From the NCBI GenBank assembly GCA_029582165.1, contig CM055883.1:22050501-22114500 (forward strand): a stretch of 64,000 bases of DNA. Reading direction: 5' to 3'. The stretch comes from Portulaca oleracea (lineage: Eukaryota > Streptophyta > Magnoliopsida > Caryophyllales > Portulacaceae). The translations under genes and the position numbers were made by a program. Shown here one piece after another: positions 25,501 through 37,200 of the stretch. Each line of letters begins with the position of its first letter. The stretch's first letter is position 1. Below the pieces are notes generated by a model that saw nothing but the letters and a program-made list of their open reading frames with translations, did not search any database and was not told the DNA's origin.

Positions 25501-28500
25501 CTAATATCACACAACAAAATATATGAATCTATGTCTTTATCATAGTGTTGTAGTGGAGTATTTTGAATCTGTGCACTCCCTAAATGCATGTACATATATT
25601 TTATATCCTTGTGCATCAGAATATTATCCCAGTTAATTAGGTTTCCTTCACAAATATCATACTCACCATCTTTAATCTCTAGGTCTCCCTCCACGATTTC
25701 ACAAATATATTTTGATTTTAATTTGAAGATGGGCTTTCTGTAAATCATATTCTTTCGGATAATTGGAATTATCCAATCACCTTTAACTTCACCATGGTTT
25801 TCCAAAAATTTACTGGGAGGTGCCATACATTCTTAACAACTGGCTCCTGGGGGACCACATTTTTTTAATGCACTCAAAGGGGACCAAGTCCTCAAACAAA
25901 TGGCTGGGAGGTGCCTTTCCGGCCATTTTGCACTGGAAACCGGTGACAATTGGGTTAAGTAATAAATTTTTTGAAATTGCTGGGTGTAGTTCCGAAACTA
26001 CCCTCCATTGCCTCCAATTTTTTTTATTTTTATATAACTGAACTCCTTCTCACTCATTCCATTGCCGCTTCTTCGTTGCTTCTTCTTCTTTGGTTCTTCT
26101 TCTTCTTCGTTTCTTCTTTGTTGTTCGGCTATCTTCTTCATCTTCTGTGTTGTAACTGTGACGTTTGAAGGCAATTTAGCAGCAATGGCGAGGAGAATTG
26201 GTTGATCGTCGTTGTTCTTCTTTCGTTTGGGTTCGGATTCTGGGAAATTAGGGTTTTTTGAGCGGGCAAAACTAAGGGCTGGACAAATCGATGATCCCCA
26301 ATCGATGATGCACTAGAAGAAGAAAGACAAATCGATGATGCGCAGAGACTTAAAATACACGAAGGTTGTGCTTGGTTTCTTTCGTCTTCTTCAATTCTCG
26401 AGCATGTTGCGTCGTGGGATAAGAATATGCAACTGTGGAAGGCTTCCTAGCCATGCTGGAAAAGTATCATTAACGTGATTTTGCCCAATATCCAGAACCT
26501 AAAGATTAATACAATTCACCAAGGATCTCGGAATATTACCATGGAGTTGGTTGTTGCTGAAATTAATCACTTCCAGGCCTGAGATTTTGGGTATGCGAGA
26601 ATCTTGCCTGGAAGTTGTTGCCCTTCAAATTCAAAACAAAGAGAGAACTACCCATTCTGCTGATGCATTCAGGAATCTTCCCCCTTAAGTTGTTGTTTGA
26701 TGCATCAAAGTACTTGATGGAATTCCCCTTGTTACAGAATTTATGCGAAATAGTTCCAATAGGCTGTAAACCTTGTAGCTGGTTACCTTGAACATTCAGT
26801 TTCTTGAGTTTACTCCATGGGAGGACCCCAATAGGCTGCTCAAAGCCTGTCAAGGAGTTGTGAGAAAGATCAAGAATGCGCAGACCGTCTCTTGTGATGT
26901 TTACAAACCATTCAGGTATTACGCCATGAATGTTGTTGTTCTTGAGAGTTAAGTCTGCAATGCATCTTGACTATGTAAAGACAGAGGAAACTCTCTCGGG
27001 TTGCATGAGTCAAGGTTTAGCAAAACCAATTTGGAAACTGAATTATCGCCATACGCCAAGAAAGGTGAGTTGGACACCAGATAGGTGAAGATCATCAAGA
27101 TATTTGAGCTTCAACAATTCATCAAAGTTGCAACTTAAGTTGTGATTCCCTCCAAAGTATAGCACTTCAAGATTCACCAATTGAAGAATTCCCTGCGATG
27201 GTATTGGGCCCTTCAACCGGTTATCCTTCAAAGACAATTTCATTATCGAATCGATTCACGAGCCGGTTGGCACTGACACGGTATTTGATCGCCTGTGAGA
27301 TCCAACACTTGAAGGTTTGTGATGTTGGCAATAGAAACTGGAATACCACTAGCAAAATTGATGTTGGAAAGGCCAAGTGCAGCTAAGTTGTTTAGCTTCC
27401 TTAACCATGGATTCAACATTTCAGGTGCAACAGTAAGATGTGAAAGGGCTAACACCCGGAGAAGTGTTAAATTTGTGAGAGAAGAGGGGAGTTCGCCACT
27501 GAAATCACTATGGAAAAAGTCGAGAATGGTGAGCTTTGTGCAGTTACCAAGAGAAGACGGAATTGGTCCAGAGAAATGACCGGCATGTAACCTGAGCTGT
27601 TCCAAGTGTACAAGATTTCCTATTGAAGGAGGAGTGTTTCCAGAAAATGCCGTGTAGAAGATACTTAAAGATTTGATAGGGCTATTCTGCTGAAACTGGG
27701 GAAGGGACAACAAAAGTGGCTGTACAGAAATGGGAGCATTGAAGAAGACGAAAGAAACCAAGCACAACCTTCGTGTATTTTGTGCGGGCAAAACTAAGGG
27801 CTCCTTAGTCTTTTCACCAACATCGGTAAGGGCATTTTAGTCTTTGCATGGTTTCCGGTGCAAAATGGCTGGAAAGGCACCTCCCAACCATTTGTTTGAG
27901 GACTTGGTCTCCTTTGAGTGCATTAAAAAAATGTGGTCCCCAAGGAGCCAGTTGTTAAGAATGTATGACACCTCCCAGCAAATTTTTGCATGGTTTTCAT
28001 TATCTTTTATGAAGTCTTCTCATTGTAAGTCTCCGAGACTTACTGAATTACCTTCCATCATGTGACTAGTATCTTCATAAACAAAATAAAGATTCATTGT
28101 CTATGACGATTTCAACAATTCCTTTGTTATTACTAAGTGCAAGTTTGAAAGGCTTCTTCTGTTATCTCGTCTTGCTCAAGACTTCCTAAGGTTTGTATCA
28201 ACTTATGATTTTTCTTGTCTTTACACTCATTAGAATAATGCCCAACTTCACCACAAGCCCAACGTTTGTAGTTACTTTTGCCGATGGGGCATTAAGTACT
28301 TCTTCTAAAAAACCTTCTCTTCTTTGGGGCTTGTTTGTTGGTAGATCTCTTTCTCCTAAGTTTTTCACCTCGTTGCTTATTGAAAGCCTTTTTCTTATAA
28401 CCTCTTTTTTGCTCAGGGGCTCCCTGTCTATGGGGAGTATCCCAACGGAATAGGAATTGTTTCTTCATGGTCCGATGTTTTTTGATATTTAGACATTGAT

Positions 28501-31217
28501 ATTCCCTTATGCTAATGGATTTCCGTTGATATTCCCTTATTTTCTTCCATTTCAAGATTAACACAAATAAAGTCCATAGAAATTCCTTTATATAATAAAG
28601 CTTTAAACATTTCAGTAGGGTTTTCTATGGCTCTTAATATTGTTTTAGCCTCTTCAGAACTAGAACTATACCAGTCTGCCGCTGTTCTTGAAAAGCTATG
28701 TTCTAAATAATTTAGGAGGATTTTAGAAGTCCACTTGGCATTTAGATTAAGAACACTACACATTCCGCTTTTCCAATGTTTAGATATTTCTTCTCTATTG
28801 CGGACTACATCTAAATTCAACATATAACCACTTTGACTTATTGGAGTAAGAATTCTTTATCAAGAGGTTGGTATAGATGTTCGAAGGAAAAATGTTTAGC
28901 AATTCAGTGCATATTATTTTGTGGTTGGAAATATCTATTATTACCACCGCCAGATTCACAAAAGTTATGGGGTAGTGGTGTGACATGGACTAGGCTAGTT
29001 TCTGTAGGTTCAATTTCTTCGCAACTTCATTTTTCTTGGATATTTTATCCATTTTTCCTTAGTTTATCCGGAGGTATGACTTCCATATTCTCTAATTTAA
29101 TTAAGTTCATTTGCTGGTAAATTTCTTCATCTAATAACACATAATTGGCTTCATTGATCTCATTATTTACTCATCTTATCAGCAATAACAGAATAATATT
29201 ATTAAGAACTACTCAATCTTTCTCTTCTTCGGGTTCCGATTTTTTTTTTTTTTTTTTCATAATAGAAGGTTAGGGAAAAACAATTTTGTTTTGTTGATTT
29301 TGGAAATGATATTTATGCTTATAAGCAGTGCTAGTGCTACTTAAAAGCTCTAACATGAAGAGCCCGATGCGTTGAGTCGTGATAATAAACTTAAGGGAGT
29401 ATGAATAAAAGAACCCTTCAGAGCTTTACTTCAGTTCTGAGAGTTCCCAATTTTTTTTTTTTTTTTTGATATCTAAAATTAAATCAACTATGCAATTTAA
29501 TTGTGCTACTATCAAGGTTGTTAGATTCTGAGCCAATTGGTTTGTCATCCAAGCAAGTAAAGTTCAAGATGGGCTTCGGATGGCTTTATAATTTGTAATC
29601 ATGAGCTAAGATCTAATCTAGCCCTATCTAAGTTGTCTTGCCATAAACTTAAGTAGCATCATTAGGTAGTCTTTTATGAAATCTGGTGTCTGAATTTTTA
29701 TGCTTTCATTTTGCAAGTTTAACATTCTTTGTGTAGCTAACCTTTGGTTCTGTAGTAGCAGGAATTACTGAAAACAGTTTCTAAATCCAATTCATGGGCA
29801 ACTGAAATATGTATATTTGTTGATAATGTCTCTAATTACTTGATCTTTCATTTTAGCCTACAAGTGTCAATGGAGCTGAACAACTTTGACAGCTCCTCAT
29901 CGCAAAAGTCTTCAGAAGCTATGTCCTTAAAAAAACCAGGAAACAAGTATGGATCTTTCATTCTCTTATTCCTCCGGGCTTACGCTCCAATGATCCTTGC
30001 AATTATGGCTGTAGTGCTGATTTTGTTGCGAGTTTGTTTGTTTTGTCAAGTTTATTAGATTATCTTCGTAAATATGAACCTATCCGTATATTTCATATAT
30101 TTCATTACCTTTGGGACAATGGCTTTAATTAAGTTGGGTTACAATCCAATAAATAGTGGTTTGTGGTCTCATATTGTGCTTCGTTCTTGATTGTTGTATC
30201 ATATCGTCTATGTTATCAATACTTTTAACAACTAATTTAATTATGTTTATATGGGCCATCTAATAGATTGTTGTCACCTAATCTTCTCGGATCTAACCGT
30301 GTTGGCAAATTATTGAGAGCAAATGGTCATGGAAAAACAAGAAAAAGGTATTGTTCCGACGTATCCGTATCTTTTGTTTCCTTTTGATTCTTTATTATTT
30401 TTTTGGAGTTAGGGATGGTTGCTCACTTTTTTAGCCCTTGAAGGGCCTTTTCATCCTTTTTGTTTTTTTGATCTTGTGACGAGAATCAAAATCATTAGAT
30501 CCTATTGTTGATGTTTTGGTTAATTTTTTAGTTGGAATCACATATGTGAGGATTGAGGAGTCACTTATAACTCCTGGAATTGGGTTTATTAAACCTTTCC
30601 CTTCGGTTTATATGAAAGGAAAATTGAAGCCAAGGCTATGGCTAAAATGGTTGAATGTGAAAGGACAAACTTTTTGTTGAAGGTTAAAATAAAACTTGTA
30701 GTTTAGATTTGCCTCTTTATCTCTCTACTCAACAACTACAACCATTGTCATCTCCTCCTTCCCATCCAGCTCCCACATTGCAACACCTCCACCACTAAGC
30801 ACTCTAAAATTGAAGCCACCACCATCCATAGCTATCAGGAACGGTCCATCCCCTAGCGTACTGGATTGTTTGCATAGCAAATGGTCAACCTAGCATTCCT
30901 AGCTGTCCCAAACAATTTGAGTTTGAATTGTGGGCAAGTCTATTTAATCTACAACAAAACAGTGAAAGCTCGGGTAAGAAAAGGTTTTTACCAGCCTGGA
31001 TGCTTCTATTGTTTGAAGAAAGTTGCTTGCGGTGACGGACTTGAGCTAGCATGGAGGAGCCATGGATGCTAGCTTTGAGTTTGAAGAACAAAACTGCAAT
31101 TGGGAGTATTGCTAACTGAGGAAAGTCTTGCACCTTTAGCACCATCTATGTTGCCATTCTCCTCGTGTTTTTTTTTTTCATCTAGTTCTTTTTCTTCCTC
31201 CCCTGTCTCCCTCTTTG

Positions 31218-31263
<46 letters not shown>

Positions 31264-34200
31264 AGATACAAGCTGCGCTCAGAGGCTAGAGCTAGGGTTT
31301 TTGTCTCCTGTTTGCAATTCCTAGCTTAAAAAAGATTTTTTTTTAATGCTTTAAAAGATAATGTGGGATGATGGGCTGCATTTACTTGGGCCTGGTTTAA
31401 AAAGATAACCATTCTAAAGGCTAGCTATGTACTATATTGCAATTTGTTTAATATTTGGACTTTTCTTTTACTTAAAATTTAATATAAAGAATTATTTCAT
31501 CAAATAATTATGTCATCAAAAAGCATTTCAACTCCTCTTAAAGTCAAATAGTAGATATTAGCACTATTATGGGTGTTTCATAAATTATAATATCTATAAA
31601 TTAATTTATAATAATTGGGAGAATCGCATGGTGAAAATGAAATTTTATATTTTTAAGTAGCGATCCTGAAAAATGAATTTCATTCCAAAAAAAGTTCTAG
31701 GAAATACGTTCCCGTTCCTTGGAGGTGGCGGCCCCAGTTTCTGTTTCCGTTCCATGACCCTAGTAACTATGCCACCACCAGTAGGTGATGGTTCAAATGG
31801 TGTGATGGTTTCCAAATATTAGTGTGTTTTTTCTTCTTCAGTTGGGGCTATGGAATGTAATAATGAAACGGTGTTATGGTTGAGATTTGGATGAATTGGA
31901 GGAGTGGTGATGGTGGTATATGCAGTGAGAAGTTTGGTGGCAATTGTGGTTATAGCATCAGAGAAATAGGGAGTTGGTAGATTCAGATTTGGATACTTGG
32001 AATGAGGGATAGTGTTGGGTGGATATGGTGTCAAATGGTGGTGGTTTTGCTGAGTTGTGTTGTTGATAGGGCTGCAAATGCACGGGTATGATGTAGCACG
32101 TCAAGGTAGATCCCACAGGGACTCAATCTAGCAATGCAGTGAACTAGCCATCTACTTGATTGCTAAGCTAATCGATTTTTGGGAATTGGATGCTTTTAGT
32201 GAGCTAATCGAAACTAATAAAAATGGGGAAATAATGTAGGGTTTAATCAAATGGGAAGAACTTCTAGGGATTTGTGTTTCTAACAATTTGTTTGATCTTC
32301 AAGCCCAAATTTTGCGATCGTTCTTTCAATCAAATCAAGAATCGACAACCATAAGAATTCTACTGCTCTTTCAATGCTTAATAAAATTACTCTAATTAAC
32401 CTAAGAAACCACTTTCGTATGCTTTTCGAGTTAACCAAAGTGAAGGCCTCCAATTATCAATTTATCAAAGTGATTCCCTAATTTGCTAGTTTTTCTCAAA
32501 TTTCACAAACTAGGTAGAACAATCAGTAGTCGGATTAATCAAATTCACCTTTTGGTACTTCTCAAACTAATTTCAAATCACAAGCATTCAAGCGTTTAAA
32601 TAATACTCATGAACATGAAAAACACAACTTTCTATTGATTCGAAATAAGAATTCAAGCACAAACCAAGAAAATCTAATCAAACTTCACTGTTTCGGTTTA
32701 CAAAATCCCTAGAAAACTGAAATCTACTCATACATAATTATCGAAAAGCATGAAATATGTTCTAAACATGATGTTCAAACCTCAAAGCAAAAGGGATGTG
32801 AAAAGAATTGAGCAAGCTTTGAAGAAAATTCCGTTGAGTCTTTCGATCCCGGGTGGAACTTTCTTCGCGAATGCCGCTATAATTCTTCTCAAATTTCCAG
32901 TTCTTTGCTTCTCTTGGTTTGATTTGATGATCAAGGAAGATGGAGTGTGGAAGAATAAGTGATAGATAGCTAATGAAAAGCTGCCCCCTTTTCCGTCCTA
33001 TTCCAGCCGAGAAGAACCAGAATATTTTTCTTCAATTTCCTTAACCGCCCAGGAATATACTGAACTGCGCATAACAATGGACCACCACGGTCTGTGGCCT
33101 TCACCACGGGCAGACCGTCGTGGCCACTGTCTTGCCAAACTTTGCTCCGTTGCTCCTGAAATTTGTACCACAGCTTGATCATCTGTGGTGGGGGTCCGTG
33201 GAGCCCTTGGTCTTGCCAAAACTATGGGAAAAAAAATTAGTGTTTTGCTTCCGAATGTGCAAGTTTTCACCAAAACAACAAAAACCAAGCGTAATAGAGA
33301 AATAGGGGAATGTTTTTACACTTTCAATCCAAAACCTCCCTAATCTACTATCAAAGCTCTCTAAAAGTCGAGGCAAAACATGCACTTATCAGTTGTGTAG
33401 GCAACATCTTGCATTGGTGGCAGTGGTGGTACTTGCGGTGTTTGTTGGGTGATTCCGTCCAAAATGAAGCGAATTGCCAAGGGAAGGCCATTCTGAACCT
33501 AACTTGACCCTTTTCATTCAAAATGTTTAGCAGCGGCTTTGTTGTCAATTTTTGATTATAAGTTCATACTGTTGGGATCAAGTTCTTTCATTTGAAGGTT
33601 CACCCAAACACAGTTAAGAATCAAAAAGTCAATCCCATACATCTTAAAATCATGTTCCTAATTCATTTCCATTGCAACTTTTCAACCCAAGTCTTTTCCC
33701 CCCTCTTGTGCCATATGATTTCACTTTTTTTTTTTTTTTTTTTTAAATGTGAAATTTTAAACATGTTTGTTCAGGTTGAGAAAGGGACTTATGTCATCCA
33801 AGGCCTCTAAAAGTCGCGCAGTTTGGAGCTCTTCTGAGAAAAGAGTCAGTGGAAAGATTACAAAAAAGTCTGTTTGCTTTCTCTATTTTGTAATTATTTC
33901 CTATACTGCATATTTGTTTTACATTTGAGGGAGGAGTCGTATTTATTTTGCAACGTAATTAAATTAAAATCATTGAAGGGTTACTTGCATATTCCAATAT
34001 GTGTTGTATAAACTGCTGCCAAGGATTGTTATGTATAAGAATAATAATTCTGTGGCATCATTTTCTGGTGGTACTTTAAAACTATGATATTAAAGTCATG
34101 ACATACAAAGAGTTGCACATATATTCGTTTCATAACAGGTTTAGGTTTCAGTAACTAAATATGGTATGGATGCTAATATCCTGGTTGTGCCTGATGATTT

Positions 34201-37200
34201 TTAGGCACATTGCACTTCAGAATGATGAGTATTTTGTTTCTATCAGTCAGTAGCCTGATCTATTTTGGGTGTTCGTTATCTTGTTCAGAGATCTTCGGCA
34301 GCATAGACTGGTTTTTGAAGATGATGTCTTACCTGATGGAACAGAACTAGGATACTACGCACGGGGACAGGTTGGTGTCTACACAGATAAATTCTGTACG
34401 TTTTATGCTGTCTTTGTTTGTTTGTTTATTTATTTTTGTTAAGTACTAATATTAGTTGATTATGCAATAAAATAAGAAATACAGAGTGCAGTATCATCCA
34501 TAGTTACTGGATTCCGTCAACTTCCTTCCCTGTGCTGCTAAGCGACCTAGAGCACATTTCTTTGGTGTACAATTCGATAACTCTATCATACTTAGGGTAT
34601 CCATCTCTGGTGACAATGATGATGCACTACATTTGTGACAAACGGTGAAAATAATATTACTTACGTGAAAAGTGGAAAATGTTTTCTTGAACAGGCCCTT
34701 GTCTGTGATTGGTTCACCACACAATTTCCGCTGTGAGGTAATTCGGAAAACTGCTGAATTATATTCGGCTACAAATTTAAAGTTTGGATATCTGAGATGC
34801 ATCCAATCATCTGTAGCTTCTGGAAGAATCATTGTCATTTGGTGATCATATCTTTCTTCCAGATGTGTCCATGGCTCAAAAGGATCCTCAATTGTGAGAT
34901 ACTTCATTTAAGGCTATAATGGAGGTGATGGCGCATGGAGATCATAGCTTTGGTCTTATCTTCGTCAGATGTTTTATTGTCCTTTTTTTAATTGTGTCTC
35001 CCAGACCCTTGGAAGCTAAATGAACCTTAGCATCAAGCATCCACTAAAGATAATTTCTGCCAGATATGTCAAGGGCAATGAATTCAAGTTTGGCAAATTC
35101 GACATGGTACTATAATAAACAAATAATTAATATGTTAAAGATAAACATATCTGACTAAACAACTAAAATTCAATATGAAACAAACTTAACCAAGTCGAGG
35201 GTAACACCTTTGGCTTCTCATATCAAATCAATTAGGAGTACAAAATTATACTTAATCATCTTATTGATTTCAAAGGTATAAGACATTATTTTCATAATTG
35301 ATAACTTAACTAAGCACACAAACAAACTCAAAAACACCAAATTATCATATTTATTCAATAACTCTTGAAATAAACATCCTAAATTCTTCAAATTTTTACC
35401 ACGACTACTATAAAAATTATAGACTATATAGTAAAATTTATACTATCAAAAACTGTGTACATAGTTCTATAAAAATCAGGCAAGTTTACCGAATTTATAT
35501 GAAAAACAGTGGAGTTTTCGTTATAAAATCATATCTCACAAAATACTATCCCAAAATTCATAAAAAATTTAGCACAAGCTGTCTAACAATATATAGACCC
35601 CACAGTAAAAAAATTACTCAATTTGGATTGTTCTTCAGAATTTCAATATTAATAATGTGACTGAAATTTTGGTTCATCAATAAGATTTATATGGAATTTA
35701 TCATTAATAGCAGGGTGAACTTTTAGTTCACTAATGAAAAAAAAAATTCATGTTTAGATAAAGTTCTGGTCACTGATAAAATTTAGATAAAGTTCTTGAC
35801 ATTAGAGTGAACTTCTGGTTCAAAAGTTTGTTTTAGAATGGCGAGCTTCGGGTTTTTCAGCATGGCCCTTAGATGATTGGGGTCGAGAAGGGGCTATTAT
35901 CCATGAATGACACGCCATTGCCCAACTCTCATAGGTACTCCCTCAAATGCGTAGCTTCGGGTTTCTCGGAATGGTTTGGGAATTAGGTTGGGGTCGGATG
36001 GGTGTCATCCCTTACTTTATTAGGCGACTCTCTAGTACTCAAAGCTCTCATAGTTAATGCGCGAGGTCATCAATTAGATCACCCTTTATTGAGTTACTGA
36101 GAGCTATATGAATAAACCAAGAAGCTCAACTATAGAATAGATTCATCATTTAAGAAGAGATTCTTAACTTACAAAGTATACGTCAATTATTCATAAATAT
36201 ATGGCATGAAACATAGAGTAGCATGTATAATCCACTATAAAGATTTTGATAATTTTGCACAAGTGAATAAACTTTAACAAATCAAATAGTAACCAAAACA
36301 TGTGAGATGACGAGGCATAATTAATTCCCAAAAAAAAAAAGAAAGTCATGACTCACAAATTATGAACCCTAAAATTATGGAAAAATATCACAAATTTTCA
36401 AATAGTGTGAAACTTATAGTAAAAAACTAAAAATTTTATGATTTTGTTTATTCAAGTTGATGTTTGAGAAAAATTCAAATAAAGGCCGAAATATTTCAAA
36501 TTAACTCAACAGAATTATTTGAAAAATTCATAACTGGAAAATATAATGCCAAAAGTTAAAAAATTATCACAAGCTGAAAACTATTATGGTTAACATACTG
36601 GGAAATTTTGAGGAATTTTCCCCAAGCCGATTTTGCACAGAAAATCAAACAGTGTCCGAATCAATTTTAATTCGAAAAATAAATTCGAAATAAAAAAGAT
36701 TACACAATTATAAGTAGTAATAAGTAACCTAAATTATAACTGGAATAATGGAAGGTAGAACTGCTGTGTTTTGGGTAGGCCTAATTCCTAACTAGGCCAC
36801 AAGATTAGAGGTGGAAGAAATCCTATCCCTTAAGATTTCACCTAATCTACCCAACCCAAAAGAAAACACAGGAACCAAAAGCAGAGGTTGAGTTATCATT
36901 ATTTGATGTCTTTCAATGGATCATTCGAGCAGGCTCTTCAACTCTTGAACGAACTCTAGGTCAGTACTCCAAGTCGAGAAGTCCCCAAAGAGAGGTTGTT
37001 TACAGCAGTCTACGCAACACTTAAGGGACTCGGCTGCTAGACCACTTGATCTTGATCCAATTGAGATCAGATGAATGTGTTTGTATCAAAATATGTGACT
37101 ATCAAATCGGTGGCTTAGTGCTCTAAATACCGGAATCTTTTCTCAAAGGAGAAAAGTTTTCCGGATCCCAAAAGTCTCTCAATGGAGGGACTTAATGCTC

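Larger units (their letters stand above)
22430..29130 (-). mobile_element. Degraded endogenous pararetrovirus (Caulimoviridae-like) in intron 8
   Basis: Minus-strand fragments in the order coat protein, movement protein, aspartic protease, reverse transcriptase, each broken by stops and shifts; listed separately. It is split by a TIR element at 25813-27978. Limits are approximate: recognisable viral coding runs from about 28990 to 23750, and the outer parts show no domain. Coat before movement protein fits cavemovirus/solendovirus-like genomes (family knowledge), though rearrangement is possible. No intact viral gene remains. Confidence 0.75.

Noticed and set aside
27043..27791. LRR frames as a working receptor gene
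   Set aside because: Frameshifts and stops separate the pieces, no signal peptide, membrane segment or kinase is present, and the piece lies inside a TIR element.
29521..29580. Possible further copy of a linker exon (TTTGTCATCCAAGCAAG)
   Set aside because: It resembles exon 11 only over about 12 bases, and there is no matching donor or phase.
33590..33650. Possible decayed linker exon before exon 11
   Set aside because: A few shared bases (AAGGTTC, AAAAAGTC) only; not above what AT-rich intron DNA gives by chance.
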